A DNA stretch of 64,000 nt from Cellulosimicrobium funkei (GTDB taxonomy: Bacteria; Actinomycetota; Actinomycetes; Actinomycetales; Cellulomonadaceae): positions 54,417 through 118,416 of the forward strand of contig NZ_JNBQ01000008.1 of NCBI RefSeq assembly GCF_001019615.1. The letters run 5' to 3'. Shown here piece after piece: positions 30,615 through 40,653 of this stretch. Each line of letters opens with the position of its first letter. The first letter of the stretch is position 1. The translations under genes were made by a program, and so were the position numbers. The notes beneath the pieces were generated by a model. It ran no database searches. It had not been told where the DNA came from and worked only from the letters and a program-made list of their open reading frames with translations.

Positions 30615-31538
30615 CTACTTGAGCAGGCGCGACATCCGGCGGTCGGCGAGCACCTGCCCGCCCGTCTGGCACGTCGCGCAGTACTGCAGGCTGCGGTCGG
30701 CGAAGCTCACCTCCCGCACGGTGTCCCCGCACACGGGGCACGGCAGCCCGGTGCGCCCGTGCACGCGCATCCCCGCGCGCTTGGCATCCTTGAGCTCCGC
30801 AGCGGGCTTGCCCGACGACGCCGCGACGGCCTCGGCGAGCACCTCTCCGACGGCGGCGTGCACCCGGGCGACCTCGTCCGGCGTGAACGAGCGCGTGAGC
30901 TTGAACGGGCTCGTGCGCGCCGCGTGGAGGATGTCGTCGGAGTAGGCGTTCCCGATCCCGGCGATCGACGACTGGTCGCGCAGCAGGCCCTTGACCTGCT
31001 GGTTGCGTGCCGCCATGAGCGCGCCCAGCGCCTCGGGCGTGAAGCCGGGGTCGAGCGGCTCGATCCCGAGCGTCTCGATCGCGCGGACCTCCTCCGGGTG
31101 CCGGACGACGTGGACCGCGAGCCGCTTGCGCGTCCCGGCCTCGGTCAGGTCGAACCCCGAGCCGTCGTCCAGGCGTACGCGCAGGGCGAGCACCGCCGCC
31201 TTCCCTCCGCCGCTGCCGCCGAGCCGGGGACGGACGGGGGTCGTCGGCGCCTTCTCGGACCAGCGCAGCCACCCCGCCCGGGCGAGGTGGAAGACGAGGT
31301 GGACCTCGTCGTCGGGCCCGGGCGCGGGCGGTCCGCCGACGGGCTGCGCGAGGACGAGGTCGAGCCACTTGCCGTGCCGGCGCGCGCCGGTCACGACGCG
31401 GCCGACGAGGGCGCCGACGGGCGGGTCGAACGTCTTGAGCGCGGCGATCTGGGCGACGTCGGCGGCCACGACGGTGCGGCCGGTCGCGCGGTCGTCGAGG
31501 AACCGGACCAGGGCCTCGACCTCGGGCAGCTCGGGCAT
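30615..31538 (-). CDS. Formamidopyrimidine-DNA glycosylase family protein (Fpg/Nei)
   Basis: Base-excision repair glycosylase/AP lyase. The 307-residue product begins [10 protein letters not shown], giving the catalytic N-terminal Pro2 and Glu3. It has the H2TH region [19 protein letters not shown] and a C-terminal zinc finger C-x2-C (CPVCGD) and C-x2-C (YCATCQTGG). Extra residues near 95-120 (GSGGGK) are unlike E. coli MutM. The ATG is preceded by GGAGG. Whether it prefers 8-oxoG or oxidised pyrimidines cannot be told. Divergent from proS with a 33-bp spacer. Confidence 0.9.
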   Translation of the reverse strand: MPELPEVEALVRFLDDRATGRTVVAADVAQIAALKTFDPPVGALVGRVVTGARRHGKWLDLVLAQPVGGPPAPGPDDEVHLVFHLARAGWLRWSEKAPTTPVRPRLGGSGGGKAAVLALRVRLDDGSGFDLTEAGTRKRLAVHVVRHPEEVRAIETLGIEPLDPGFTPEALGALMAARNQQVKGLLRDQSSIAGIGNAYSDDILHAARTSPFKLTRSFTPDEVARVHAAVGEVLAEAVAASSGKPAAELKDAKRAGMRVHGRTGLPCPVCGDTVREVSFADRSLQYCATCQTGGQVLADRRMSRLLK

Positions 31539-31558
31539 GGGGACATCCTCCCCGCCGG

Positions 31559-31564
31559 TAGGGT
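31559..31564 (+). promoter_or_regulatory. Candidate -10 of proS (leaderless)
   Basis: TAGGGT ends 7 nt before the proS ATG at 31572. There is no Shine-Dalgarno in the gap. Confidence 0.5.
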
Positions 31565-31571
31565 GGGGCGC

Positions 31572-33440
31572 ATGTCTTCCGTCACGTCCGGCGCGCCCGC
31601 CGCGGCCTCCACCCGCGTCCGGGGCGCCGACCTCCTGCGCCTGTCCACCCTGTTCGTCCGGACGCTGCGCGAGGACCCGGCCGACGCCGAGGTCGCGAGC
31701 CACAAGCTCCTCGTGCGAGCGGGCTACATCCGCCGTGCCGCCCCCGGCATCTACACCTGGCTCCCGCTCGGGCTGCGCGTGCTGCGCAAGGTCGAGGACG
31801 TGGTCCGCGAGGAGATGGCCGCGGCGGGCGCGCAGGAGGTGCACTTCCCGGCGCTGCTGCCCAAGGAGCCGTACGAGGCGACGGGTCGCTGGACGGAGTA
31901 CGGGCCCAACATCTTCCGGCTCAAGGACCGCAAGGAGGGTGACTACCTCCTCGCGCCGACGCACGAGGAGATGTTCACGCTCCTCGTCAAGGACCTGTAC
32001 TCGTCGTACAAGGACCTGCCGCTGACGATCTACCAGATCCAGACCAAGTACCGCGACGAGGCGCGTCCGCGCGCGGGCCTCATCCGCGGCCGCGAGTTCG
32101 TCATGAAGGACGCCTACTCGTTCGACACCACGGACGAGGGCCTCGAGCGCTCCTACGAGGCGCAGCGCGCGGCGTACCGACGCATCTTCGACCGGCTCGG
32201 GCTCGAGTACGTCATCGTGGCCGCGACGTCGGGCGCCATGGGCGGCTCGCGCTCCGAGGAGTTCCTGACCCCCACGCCGATCGGCGAGGACACGTTCGTC
32301 CGCTCGCCCGGCGGGTACGCGGCGAACGTCGAGGCGGTCGTCACGCCCGTCCCCGAGGACGTCGACTACGCCGACGCGCCCGCGGCGCACGTCGAGGACA
32401 CCCCGGACACCCCGACGATCGACTCGCTCGTCGCCTTCTCCAACGCGCGCTTCCCGCGCCCCGACCGTGCGTGGACCGCGGCGGACACGCTGAAGAACGT
32501 CGTGCTCGCCCTCACGCACCCCGACGGCCGCCGCGAGGTCGTCGTCGTCGGGCTGCCCGGCGACCGCGAGGTCGACCTCAAGCGCGTCGGCGCGGCGTTC
32601 GAGCCCGCCGAGGTCGAGCCGGCGACGGACGCGGACTTCGCCGCGCACCCCGAGCTCGTCAAGGGCTACATCGGACCGCAGGCGCTCGGCCCGAACGTCC
32701 GCCGCGACGTGCCCGCCGACGTCGCCGAGGGCGAGGTGCCCGAGCGGCACTCCGTGCGCTACCTCCTCGACCCGCGCGTCGTCGCGGGCACGCGCTGGAT
32801 CACCGGCGCGAACGAGCCGGGCCGGCACGTGTTCGACCTCGTCGCCGAGCGCGACTTCTCGGCCGACGGCACGGTCGAGGCCGCCGAGGTGCGCGCGGGC
32901 GACCTCGCGCCCGACGGCTCGGGCCCGCTCGAGCTGGCCCGCGGCATCGAGATCGGCCACATCTTCGCGCTCGGCCGCAAGTACGCCCAGGCGCTCGGTC
33001 TCACCGTGCTCGACGAGAACGGCAAGCAGGTCGTCGTGACCATGGGGTCGTACGGCATCGGCGTGACGCGCGTCCTCGCGGCGCTCGCGGAGGCCAACCA
33101 CGACGACGCCGGGCTGGCGTGGCCCGCGCACGTCGCGCCCGCGCACGTCCACGTCCTCGCGACGGGCAAGGACGCGAGCGTGTTCGACGAGGCCGAGCGC
33201 CTCGCGACCGAGCTCGCCGACCGGGGCATCGAGGTCGTCTACGACGACCGCCCCAAGGTCTCGCCCGGCGTGAAGTTCAAGGACGCCGAGCTCCTCGGCG
33301 TGCCGCTGCTCCTCGTCGTGGGCCGCGGCCTCGCCGACGGCGTCGTCGAGGTCCGCCCGCGTGCGGGCGAGGCGGTCCCGGTCGCGGTCGCGGACGCCGT
33401 CGAGCACGTCGCCACGCAGGTCGCCGAGCTCCTCGGCTGA
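31572..33440 (+). CDS. proS: Prolyl-tRNA synthetase
   Basis: Class II synthetase of the bacterial (ProS-type) form. The 622 residues contain motif 1 ([21 protein letters not shown]), motif 2 ([25 protein letters not shown]), an editing-type insertion (about 220-390) and motif 3 ([18 protein letters not shown]), followed by the anticodon-binding domain. The start ATG at 31572 is chosen because of the family N-terminus ([20 protein letters not shown]) and the leaderless -10 just before it. A 16-bp hairpin follows the gene. Confidence 0.95.
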   Translation: MSSVTSGAPAAASTRVRGADLLRLSTLFVRTLREDPADAEVASHKLLVRAGYIRRAAPGIYTWLPLGLRVLRKVEDVVREEMAAAGAQEVHFPALLPKEPYEATGRWTEYGPNIFRLKDRKEGDYLLAPTHEEMFTLLVKDLYSSYKDLPLTIYQIQTKYRDEARPRAGLIRGREFVMKDAYSFDTTDEGLERSYEAQRAAYRRIFDRLGLEYVIVAATSGAMGGSRSEEFLTPTPIGEDTFVRSPGGYAANVEAVVTPVPEDVDYADAPAAHVEDTPDTPTIDSLVAFSNARFPRPDRAWTAADTLKNVVLALTHPDGRREVVVVGLPGDREVDLKRVGAAFEPAEVEPATDADFAAHPELVKGYIGPQALGPNVRRDVPADVAEGEVPERHSVRYLLDPRVVAGTRWITGANEPGRHVFDLVAERDFSADGTVEAAEVRAGDLAPDGSGPLELARGIEIGHIFALGRKYAQALGLTVLDENGKQVVVTMGSYGIGVTRVLAALAEANHDDAGLAWPAHVAPAHVHVLATGKDASVFDEAERLATELADRGIEVVYDDRPKVSPGVKFKDAELLGVPLLLVVGRGLADGVVEVRPRAGEAVPVAVADAVEHVATQVAELLG

Positions 33441-33457
33441 CACGCCGCCGTGGCGGA

Positions 33458-33491
33458 GCGCCCCCGGTCCGTGTCCACGGGCCGGGGGCGC
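33458..33491. terminator. Terminator after proS (convergent with the lipoprotein gene)
   Basis: GCGCCCCCGGTCCGTG pairs with 33476-33491 (one G-U) around a 2-nt loop. It lies between two converging genes and may act in both directions. Confidence 0.6.
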
Positions 33492-33587
33492 CTCGTCGTC
33501 AGGGCGGACTTCGCGGGGAGAGGGGACGGTCGTGCGCGGGCCGGAGCAGGGGCCGCGGGCCGAGCCCGTCGGCGGGGATGGGGCGGC

Positions 33588-34697
33588 TCAGCCGGCCGAC
33601 CGCTCGGGGAGGCCGGGGAAGGCGACGGGGGCCTCGCCCCACGCGACCGCGCTCGCCCACGAGTCGACGAGGAGGGCGACCGCCTCCGCCCGCGACGTGG
33701 GCGCGGCGGTGGCGACGAGGCTCGCGTACGTCTGCGCGAGGCCCGACTCGACCTGGCGCGCGAGGGCGGCGACGTCCGCGTCGTCCGGCAGCACGTAGGC
33801 GACCCGACGGGGGTCCTGGGCGGTGCCGTCCGTCCCGGCCGCGAGGGCCCAGGCCTGGCCGCGGGCCCGGTGCTCGGCCGCGCGCGCGACCGCCGCCGTC
33901 CGTGCGTCGTCCTCGGACTGCGCGGCGCGCACCTCGTACGCGTACCCCGCGGCGTCCTCCGTCTCGACGAGCGTCGCGAGGTCCGCGGCGCCGATCCCGG
34001 CCGGCGCCTCCTCGACGGGCGGGGCCGTCGTCACGAGCGCGTCGGCCGAAGCGGACCCGGTCAGCGCGGCGAGGCGCTGTGCCGAGACGTGCTCCGAGGC
34101 GGCGACGGACGCGAGGAGCCGGGCGAGCCCGGCGTCCGTCGCCGCGTCGGCCGAGGCGCCCGTGCGCTGCGCGGCCTCGACGAGCGCGACGACGACGTCG
34201 TCGGTCGTGGCGGCGCCGTCACCGGGCCCGTCCGCCGTGCCGTCCTCCTCCGCGCGGTCCTCCTCGGTGCCGGCTGCGTCGTCGGCCGGCTCGTCGGTGT
34301 CGTCCGCCGGGGCGGTCGACGTCGGGTCGCCGGCCGGGAGGTCGAGGTCGTCCAGGCCGGAGTCGTAGACCCCGCCGAGGGCGTCCGCGTGCTGCTCGGC
34401 GAACGCGGCGGCCTCCTCGAGCGCCGCGAGCGTGGCCGGGTCGGTCACCCCCGGCGTGACGTCCGCCACGAGGTCGGCGACCGCGAGGGCGTCGTCCACA
34501 GCGCCGGCGCGCAGGACCTCGACGGCGTCCGGCGAGGGCTCGGTGGGGGGCGGGGTCTCCAGCCGGACGCCGCACCCGGCCGCCAGGACGCCGGTCACGA
34601 GCGCCGTCACCGCCGCGAGCACCCGCCCGCCGGGCCGGGGCGTCCGGCGCGGGCGGGTACGGGGCGCGGCGGGCACCGCGGTCGCGTGGGGACTCAT
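33588..34697 (-). CDS. Lipoprotein with DUF4439 (ferritin-like) domain
   Basis: A 369-residue exported protein. The N-terminus has an Arg/Pro-rich n-region, a hydrophobic core and the lipobox LAAGC with Cys42. A helical, Ala-rich region (about 60-135) leads into an acidic Asp/Thr/Glu linker (about 145-185). The C-terminal 170 residues (AAEHRARGQAWALAAG near 300) resemble the DUF4439 ferritin-like domain; metal binding is not shown. The function is unknown. The ATG at 34697 lacks a Shine-Dalgarno; a CATCAT hexamer ends 8 nt before it. It lies divergent from rimP. Confidence 0.75.
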   Translation of the reverse strand: MSPHATAVPAAPRTRPRRTPRPGGRVLAAVTALVTGVLAAGCGVRLETPPPTEPSPDAVEVLRAGAVDDALAVADLVADVTPGVTDPATLAALEEAAAFAEQHADALGGVYDSGLDDLDLPAGDPTSTAPADDTDEPADDAAGTEEDRAEEDGTADGPGDGAATTDDVVVALVEAAQRTGASADAATDAGLARLLASVAASEHVSAQRLAALTGSASADALVTTAPPVEEAPAGIGAADLATLVETEDAAGYAYEVRAAQSEDDARTAAVARAAEHRARGQAWALAAGTDGTAQDPRRVAYVLPDDADVAALARQVESGLAQTYASLVATAAPTSRAEAVALLVDSWASAVAWGEAPVAFPGLPERSAG

Positions 34698-34735
34698 CGG
34701 GGGCGATGATGTCACGTCCGGGGCCCGTGAGTCGT

Positions 34736-34741
34736 TAGGCT
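34736..34741 (+). promoter_or_regulatory. Candidate -10 for rimP-nusA
   Basis: TAGGCT followed by GGTCCC, identical over 12 nt to the element before ffh. rimP starts 106 nt downstream. Confidence 0.35.
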
Positions 34742-34847
34742 GGTCCCCGGTCGAACGTCCCGACGAGCGGATCGTCGGGAGATCCCGAGACAACAACACA
34801 CCGGTCGTCTTCCGTACCCGGCGTGGGACACGGACAGGAGCTGAGTC

Positions 34848-35462
34848 ATGGCAGGGCAGGCGGGCGGTCAGCCCGGCAAGGCACCCGGAGGCGACGCGGC
34901 CACGCACGCGCTCCGCGAGAGCGTGCGCGAGGCCATCGAGCCGGTGGTCGTGGACGCGGGTCTCCACCTCGAGGACGTCACGGTGTCGGGCGCCGGTGCC
35001 CGGTCCGTGGTGCGCGTCGTGCTCGACCTCCCCGACGACGTCGAGGGGAACCTCGACCTCGACACGGTGGCGGAGGCGACGCGCCCGATCTCCACTGCGC
35101 TCGACGCGGTGGACCCGCTCCACGGTGCGTACACGCTCGAGGTCTCGACGCCCGGCACCGACCGACCGCTCACCGAGCCCCGCCACTTCCGGCGCGCCCG
35201 CGGTCGTCTGGTGCGCCTCCAGCTCGCCGACGGCGGCACGGTCGAGGGGCGCCTGCGGGCCGGGTCCGAGGTCGACCCCGGCCTCGTCCTGGACGTGCCC
35301 GGCACGCGCGGGGCCGTGACGGAGCGCGTCGTGCCGCTGGCCGACGTGGTCCGTGGGCAGGTGCAGGTGGAGCTCAAGCGCGCCCTCGAGGCGGACCTGC
35401 CCGAGCTCGACGAGACCGACGGCTCGACCGACGAGACGCCCGCCCGCGACGAGGAGGCCTGA
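34848..35462 (+). CDS. rimP: Ribosome maturation factor RimP
   Basis: Assists 30S assembly. The 204-residue product has the N-terminal alpha/beta domain ([19 protein letters not shown]), [23 protein letters not shown] (the family signature) and a C-terminal SH3-like domain. Acidic extensions flank both ends. ATG after AGGAG. nusA begins 2 nt after the stop; rimP-nusA-ylxR-infB-rbfA is the standard order. Confidence 0.94.
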   Translation: MAGQAGGQPGKAPGGDAATHALRESVREAIEPVVVDAGLHLEDVTVSGAGARSVVRVVLDLPDDVEGNLDLDTVAEATRPISTALDAVDPLHGAYTLEVSTPGTDRPLTEPRHFRRARGRLVRLQLADGGTVEGRLRAGSEVDPGLVLDVPGTRGAVTERVVPLADVVRGQVQVELKRALEADLPELDETDGSTDETPARDEEA

Positions 35463-35464
35463 CG

Positions 35465-36526
35465 ATGGACGTGGACATGAGCGCGCTGCGCCTGCTGGAG
35501 CGCGAGAGGGACATCAGCCTCGACGTCCTGGTCGCCGCGATCGAGCAGGCCCTGCTCTCGGCGTACCACCGCACCCCGGACGCGTACACGCGCGCCCGGG
35601 TCGAGCTCGACCGCAAGACCGGGCACGTCACGGTGTGGGCGCGCGAGGAGCTGCCCGCTCCCGAGACCGACGACGAGGACGCCCCGCGCGGCCCGGTCGA
35701 GTACGGCCCGGAGTTCGACCACACGCCCGCCGACTTCGGCCGGATCGCGACGTCGACCGCGCGCCAGGTCATCGTCCAGCGCCTGCGCGACGCGGAGGAC
35801 GACCAGATCCTCGGCACGTTCCGCGGCAAGGAGGGCGAGGTCCTCGCGGGCGTCATCCAGCAGGGACGCGACCCGCGCGTCGTCCTGGTCGACGTCGGTG
35901 GCACGGAGGCCGTCCTCCCGCCGCACGAGCAGGTGCCGACGGAGGAGTACGTGCACGGCGAGCGCCTGCGCGCCTACGTGCTCGAGGTCGCCCGGGGAAT
36001 GAAGGGCGCGCAGATCACGTTGAGCCGGACGCACCCGAACCTCGTGCGCAAGCTGTTCGAGCTCGAGGTGCCCGAGGTCGCGGACGGCTCGGTGGAGATC
36101 ACCGCGATCGCGCGCGAGGCGGGGCACCGCACCAAGGTCGCCGTGCGGTCCCGGGTCCCGGGCCTCGGGGCCAAGGGCGCGTGCATCGGCCCGATGGGCT
36201 CGCGCGTGCGCGCCGTCATGGCGGAGCTGCACGGCGAGAAGATCGACATCGTCGACCACAGCGACGACCCGGCGCAGTTCGTCGCGAACGCGCTGTCGCC
36301 GGCTCGTGTGTCGTCCGTCACGGTCGTCGACGAGGCGGCCCGGGCCGCGCGCGTCGTCGTCCCCGACTTCCAGCTCTCGCTCGCGATCGGCAAGGAGGGG
36401 CAGAACGCCCGCCTGGCCGCGAAGCTGACGGGGTGGCGCATCGACATCCGCTCGGACGAGGGCGGCACCCCCGCGGAGGGGTCCGACCGCGACGCCACCG
36501 CAGGTCCCCGCACCGGAGACCGGTAG
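35465..36526 (+). CDS. nusA: Transcription elongation factor NusA
   Basis: RNA polymerase pausing, termination and antitermination factor. The 353-residue product has the NusA N-terminal domain, an S1 domain (about 135-205), and KH1/KH2 domains with GxxG loops in GPMGSRV and [17 protein letters not shown]. It lacks the C-terminal acidic repeats of E. coli NusA, as is usual in Gram-positives. ATG 35465 is chosen; ATG 35477 is also possible. Confidence 0.95.
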   Translation: MDVDMSALRLLERERDISLDVLVAAIEQALLSAYHRTPDAYTRARVELDRKTGHVTVWAREELPAPETDDEDAPRGPVEYGPEFDHTPADFGRIATSTARQVIVQRLRDAEDDQILGTFRGKEGEVLAGVIQQGRDPRVVLVDVGGTEAVLPPHEQVPTEEYVHGERLRAYVLEVARGMKGAQITLSRTHPNLVRKLFELEVPEVADGSVEITAIAREAGHRTKVAVRSRVPGLGAKGACIGPMGSRVRAVMAELHGEKIDIVDHSDDPAQFVANALSPARVSSVTVVDEAARAARVVVPDFQLSLAIGKEGQNARLAAKLTGWRIDIRSDEGGTPAEGSDRDATAGPRTGDR

Positions 36527-36567
36527 TCGTCGGGCGTGGGACGGTCACGGATGACGGGACGGCGCGG

Positions 36568-36573
36568 TAGACT
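36568..36573 (+). promoter_or_regulatory. Candidate -10 upstream of ylxR-infB
   Basis: TAGACT, 34 nt before the ylxR start, matching the hexamer seen before rpsB. It may provide an internal promoter for ylxR-infB. Confidence 0.35.
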
Positions 36574-36607
36574 GTCCTCGACCGGGCCGCGCGCCCGCAC
36601 CTCGACC

Positions 36608-36931
36608 ATGCCCCCGGACACCACGACCCGCCCCGTCGACACGGGCTCGGGTCCTGTCCGCACGTGCGTCGGATGCCGGGAGCGCGACCTGCGGTCAGCT
36701 CTCCTCCGTCTGGTCCTCGACCGGTCCGGCGCGAGCACCGACGAGCCCCGGCTCGTGGTGGACGCCGGGCGGTCGCTGCCGGGTCGCGGTGCGTGGCTCC
36801 ACGCGTCGACCCGGTGCCTCGAGACGGCGGAACGCCGGCGGGCAGTCCCGCGGGCCCTGCGCGTCGCCGGGCCCCTCGACCTCGCCGCGGTCCGCACCGC
36901 GATCGAGGCGCCACCGGGAGAGCAGGTCTGA
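36608..36931 (+). CDS. ylxR: YlxR family RNA-binding protein
   Basis: A 107-residue DUF448/YlxR protein with RTCVGCRERDLRSALLRLV (about 19-37) and GRSLPGRGAWLHASTRCLE, the usual GRGAY-like loop. YlxR members bind RNA and in some species affect RNase P or gene expression; the role here is unknown. The ATG at 36608 is chosen, as upstream in-frame codons lie across the promoter candidate. It lies between nusA and infB, the standard place. Confidence 0.88.
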   Translation: MPPDTTTRPVDTGSGPVRTCVGCRERDLRSALLRLVLDRSGASTDEPRLVVDAGRSLPGRGAWLHASTRCLETAERRRAVPRALRVAGPLDLAAVRTAIEAPPGEQV

Positions 36932-36942
36932 GCCATGCGTCA

Positions 36943-36961
36943 CGGCCCCTCCCGGGGGCCG
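36943..36961 (+). terminator. Small hairpin in the infB leader
   Basis: CGGCCCC / GGGGCCG with a 5-nt loop, just after ylxR. It may be an attenuator; no U tract. Confidence 0.35.
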
Positions 36962-37001
36962 CACTGCACGACACGTCGACAAGGAAGCGGGTTAGAAGCC
37001 G

Positions 37002-37044
37002 ATGGGCACCCGATGAGTACCCAGCGATGAGCACCCAGCACTAA
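37002..37044 (+). promoter_or_regulatory. Chain of three mini-ORFs in the infB leader
   Basis: ATG GGC ACC CGA TGA (37002-37016), ATG AGT ACC CAG CGA TGA (37013-37030) and ATG AGC ACC CAG CAC TAA (37027-37044) are linked by two ATGA overlaps. They arise from an approximate 14-bp tandem repeat. The last stop is 42 nt before the infB GTG. The second mini-ORF is also the in-frame end of a 31-codon frame from ATG 36935. Whether any is translated is unknown. Confidence 0.4.
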
Positions 37045-37086
37045 CGACGGTCCTCCCTGTCCGGGGCGGGCCGAGACAGGAGAGTT

Positions 37087-39960
37087 GTGGCAAAGGTCCG
37101 CGTCTACGAGCTCGCGAAGGAGCTCGGGGTGGAGAGCAAGACCATCATGACCAAGCTGACGGAGCTCGGTGAGTTCGTCCGCTCGGCATCCTCGACCATC
37201 GAGCCACCGGTGGTCCGTAAGCTGCGCGACGCCTTCCCCGCCGGGGGCGGCGGCGCGAGCAAGCCCGCGGCGGCACCCGCCCCCGCGCGTCCGGCCGCCC
37301 CCAAGCCGGCCCCGAAGCCCGAGGTGAAGGCCGCTCCGGCCGCACCCCAGGCGGAGGCGCCCGCGCCCCAGCCGGCGGCACCCGCCCCGGCGAAGGCCGA
37401 GCCCGCGAAGGGGCCCCAGGCTCCGACGCCGGCCGCGCCGGCACCGAAGGCACCGGCGCCCCAGGCCCCCGCGGCCGAGCGCCCCGCGCCGGCCCAGAAG
37501 CCCACCGCCACGCCCAAGCCGGGTGGCGGCACCAACGCGCCGGCTCCCCGTCCGGGTGGCTCGGGCGCTCGCCCCGGCGCCCCGCGCCCGGGCAACAACC
37601 CGTTCGCCACCAGCCAGGGCATGCCCCGGCAGGGTGGCGGACCGCGTCCGGGGGCCCCGCGCCCGGGCAACAACCCGTTCGCGTCGAGCCAGGGCATGCC
37701 CCGGCCCGGCTCGCGTCCCGAGCGCACCGAGGGTGCCGCGGCGGCGTCCGGCGAGCGTCCGGGCGGCCCCCGCCCGGGTGGCCCGCGTCCCGCTCCGCGC
37801 CCCGGCGGCCCGCGCCCGAACCCGGGCATGATGCCCGGTCGCACCTCGATCGGTCGCCCCGGCGAGCGTCCCGCTCCCGGTGGTCGTCCCGGTGGTGGCG
37901 GCGGCGGTCGTGGCGGCGGTGGCGGCTTCGCCGGTCGCCCCGGCGGCGGCGGCGCTCCCGGTGGTGGCGGCGGCTTCGCCGGTCGCCCCGGTGGCGGCGG
38001 CCGTGGCGGCGCGGGTCGTGGGTCCACGCAGGGCGCCTTCGGGCGCGCCGGCGGACGTCCGGTCCGTGGGCGCAAGTCGAAGCGCGCGAAGCGCCAGGAG
38101 TTCGAGCAGATGCAGGCGCCGTCGCTCGGCGGCGTGCAGGTTCCCCGCGGCAACGGCAAGACCGTCGTCCGCCTGCGTCACGGCTCGTCGCTCAACGACT
38201 TCGCCGACAAGATCGACGCGAACCCCGCGAGCCTCGTCACGGTGCTGTTCCACCTCGGTGAGATGGCGACCGCGACCCAGTCGCTCGACGAGGACACGTT
38301 CGGCACGCTCGCGGCCGAGCTCGGCTACGTCATCGAGATGGTCTCGGCCGAGGAGGAGGACCGCGAGCTGCTCGGGTCCTTCGACATCGACCTGGACGCG
38401 GAGCTCGAGGCCGAGGGCGACGACGAGCTGGCGGCCCGTCCGCCGGTCGTCACCGTCATGGGTCACGTCGACCACGGAAAGACCAAGCTTCTCGACGCGA
38501 TCCGCCAGACGGACGTCGTCGCGGGCGAGGCCGGCGGCATCACCCAGCACATCGGTGCGTACCAGGTGCGTCACGAGCACGAGGGCACCGAGCGTGCCAT
38601 CACCTTCATCGACACCCCGGGTCACGAGGCGTTCACCGCCATGCGTGCCCGCGGTGCGCAGGTGACGGACATCGCGATCCTCGTCGTGGCCGCGGACGAC
38701 GGCGTGATGCCGCAGACCATCGAGGCGCTGAACCACGCCCAGGCGGCGAACGTCCCGATCGTCGTCGCGGTGAACAAGGTGGACAAGGAGGGGGCCAACC
38801 CCGCCAAGATCCGCCAGCAGCTCACCGAGTACAACCTGGTGGCCGAGGAGTACGGCGGCGACACCATGTTCGTCGACGTGTCGGCCAAGCAGAACATGGG
38901 CATCGACGACCTCCTCGAGGCCGTCCTGCTCACGGCCGACGCCTCGCTGGACCTGCGCGCGAACCCGGACAAGGACGCGCGCGGTGTCGCCATCGAGGCG
39001 AACCTCGACAAGGGCCGCGGCGCCGTCGCGACCGTCCTGGTCCAGTCCGGCACGCTGCGCGTCGGCGACGCGATCGTCGCCGGCACGGCCCACGGCCGCG
39101 TCCGCGCGATGTTCGACGAGCACGGCAACGCCGTGACCGAGGCGGGCCCCGCCCGTCCTGTCCTAGTGCTGGGTCTCGCGTCCGTGCCGAGCGCGGGTGA
39201 CACGTTCCTCGTGGCGCCCGACGAGCGCACGGCACGCCAGATCGCCGAGAAGCGCGAGGCCGCCGAGCGCGCCGCCCTCCTGGCCAAGCGCCGCAAGCGC
39301 ATCAGCCTCGAGGACTTCACGCAGGCGCTCCAGCAGGGCAAGGTCGAGACCCTCAACCTCGTCCTCAAGGGCGACGTGTCGGGCGCCGTCGAGGCGCTCG
39401 AGGACGCGCTGCTCAAGATCGACGTGGGCGACGAGGTCGAGCTGCGCGTCATCCACCGCGGTGTCGGTGCGATCACGCAGAACGACGTCAACCTCGCGAC
39501 GGTCGACAACGCGATCATCATCGGCTTCAACGTGAAGTACGGCGAGCGCGTCGAGGACCTGGCCGAGCGCGAGGGCGTCGACGTCCGCTTCTACTCGATC
39601 ATCTACCAGGCGATCGAGGACGTGGAGGCCGCGCTCAAGGGCATGCTCAAGCCGGAGTACGAGGAGGCCCAGCTGGGCACCGCGGAGATTCGCGAGATCT
39701 TCCGCTCCTCGAAGTTCGGCAACATCGCCGGTTCGATCGTCCGTTCGGGCGAGATCCGCCGCAACGCCAAGGCGCGTGTCCTGCGCGACGGCAAGATCGT
39801 CGGGGACAACCTCACGGTCGAGTCGCTCAAGCGGTTCAAGGACGACGCGACCGAGGTCCGCGAGGGCTTCGAGTGCGGTATCGGACTGGGTTCGTTCAAC
39901 GACCTCCAGGTCGGCGACACGATCGAGACGTTCGAGATGCGGGAGAAGCCGCGTTCCTGA
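37087..39960 (+). CDS. infB: Translation initiation factor IF-2
   Basis: GTPase that places initiator tRNA on the 30S subunit and joins subunits. The 957 residues comprise an IF2_N helix domain ([20 protein letters not shown]), a long Ala/Pro then Gly/Arg-rich linker to about residue 340 with a duplicated [19 protein letters not shown] unit (162-181 and 187-206), a second IF2_N-like stretch, the G domain with GHVDHGKT at 459-466, DTPGHE from 509 and NKVDK from 563, then domains II-IV. GTG start with an AGGAGAG Shine-Dalgarno. It follows a leader with three chained mini-ORFs. Confidence 0.97.
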   Translation: MAKVRVYELAKELGVESKTIMTKLTELGEFVRSASSTIEPPVVRKLRDAFPAGGGGASKPAAAPAPARPAAPKPAPKPEVKAAPAAPQAEAPAPQPAAPAPAKAEPAKGPQAPTPAAPAPKAPAPQAPAAERPAPAQKPTATPKPGGGTNAPAPRPGGSGARPGAPRPGNNPFATSQGMPRQGGGPRPGAPRPGNNPFASSQGMPRPGSRPERTEGAAAASGERPGGPRPGGPRPAPRPGGPRPNPGMMPGRTSIGRPGERPAPGGRPGGGGGGRGGGGGFAGRPGGGGAPGGGGGFAGRPGGGGRGGAGRGSTQGAFGRAGGRPVRGRKSKRAKRQEFEQMQAPSLGGVQVPRGNGKTVVRLRHGSSLNDFADKIDANPASLVTVLFHLGEMATATQSLDEDTFGTLAAELGYVIEMVSAEEEDRELLGSFDIDLDAELEAEGDDELAARPPVVTVMGHVDHGKTKLLDAIRQTDVVAGEAGGITQHIGAYQVRHEHEGTERAITFIDTPGHEAFTAMRARGAQVTDIAILVVAADDGVMPQTIEALNHAQAANVPIVVAVNKVDKEGANPAKIRQQLTEYNLVAEEYGGDTMFVDVSAKQNMGIDDLLEAVLLTADASLDLRANPDKDARGVAIEANLDKGRGAVATVLVQSGTLRVGDAIVAGTAHGRVRAMFDEHGNAVTEAGPARPVLVLGLASVPSAGDTFLVAPDERTARQIAEKREAAERAALLAKRRKRISLEDFTQALQQGKVETLNLVLKGDVSGAVEALEDALLKIDVGDEVELRVIHRGVGAITQNDVNLATVDNAIIIGFNVKYGERVEDLAEREGVDVRFYSIIYQAIEDVEAALKGMLKPEYEEAQLGTAEIREIFRSSKFGNIAGSIVRSGEIRRNAKARVLRDGKIVGDNLTVESLKRFKDDATEVREGFECGIGLGSFNDLQVGDTIETFEMREKPRS
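37570..37704 (+). repeat. 75-bp-period in-frame repeat inside infB
   Basis: Two 20-codon units coding [13 protein letters not shown](T/S)SQGMPR, 75 bp apart, within the IF-2 linker. Most codons are identical, which suggests a fairly recent duplication. Confidence 0.7.
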
Positions 39961-39969
39961 CGCTCGTCA

Positions 39970-40008
39970 CGCCCGGGGGCGGTCACGGTTCGTGGCCGCC
40001 CCCGGGCG
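39970..40008 (+). terminator. Terminator after infB
   Basis: An 18-bp stem (39970-39987 with 39991-40008, one G-U) and a GTT loop, followed by TTCGTCT. Strong terminator; rbfA would then need read-through or its own promoter. Confidence 0.7.
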
Positions 40009-40099
40009 TTCGTCTCCCGTCCCGCCCGGCCGACGGGGACCGTTCGGCGTACGGTCGTCGGGACCGTAGCCGGAACGCTCGGCACGAAAGGAAGAAGTC

Positions 40100-40543
40100 A
40101 TGGTCGATCACCCTCGGGCGAGGAAGCTCGCCGACCGCATCAAGGAGATCGTCGCGCAGATGCTCGACACGCGGATCAAGGATCCGCGCCTCGGGTTCGT
40201 CACGGTGACGGACGTGCGCGTCACCGGTGACCTGCAGAACGCGTCCGTGTTCTACACCGTGTACGGCACCGACGAGGAGCGGGCCGGGACGGCCGCGGCG
40301 CTGGAGAGCGCGAAGGGCCTCATCCGGTCCGAGGTCGGCAAGCAGACGGGGATCCGTCTGACGCCGACGATCGAGTTCCACCTCGACTCCGTCCCCGAGA
40401 CGGCCGCGCACCTCGACGCCGCGCTCGTCGAGGCGCGCCGTCGCGACGCGGAGCTCGCGGCCCTGCGCGAAGGCAAGGCCTTCGCCGGGGACGCGGACCC
40501 GTACCGCACGGCCGAGGAGGAGGGGGAGTCGGCCGAGCGCTGA
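40100..40543 (+). CDS. rbfA: Ribosome-binding factor A
   Basis: Small KH-like factor for 30S maturation. The 147-residue product has [25 protein letters not shown] N-terminus, [20 protein letters not shown], and the [10 protein letters not shown] strand; an acidic tail follows. ATG after AAGGAAG. A 22-bp hairpin closes it. Confidence 0.95.
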   Translation: MVDHPRARKLADRIKEIVAQMLDTRIKDPRLGFVTVTDVRVTGDLQNASVFYTVYGTDEERAGTAAALESAKGLIRSEVGKQTGIRLTPTIEFHLDSVPETAAHLDAALVEARRRDAELAALREGKAFAGDADPYRTAEEEGESAER

Positions 40544-40556
40544 CCTCCGCACCGCG

Positions 40557-40603
40557 CCGAGGGCCGGTGGCGACACGCGACGCGTGCCGCCACCGGCCCT
40601 CGG
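40557..40603. terminator. Terminator between rbfA and the convergent MFS gene
   Basis: 22-bp arms 40557-40578 and 40582-40603 with one mismatch and a 3-nt loop, the longest simple hairpin in the window. Suited to ending both converging units. Confidence 0.7.
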
Positions 40604-40653
40604 TCGTTCCACGGGCGGGCCGGGCGAGAAGGGTCCTCGCCCGGTGGGCGTGG

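Noticed and set aside
36935..37030. A 31-codon gene before infB
   Set aside because: Its composition is not that of a typical protein, it has no Shine-Dalgarno, and it overlaps the leader hairpin. It is noted only as the frame containing the second mini-ORF.
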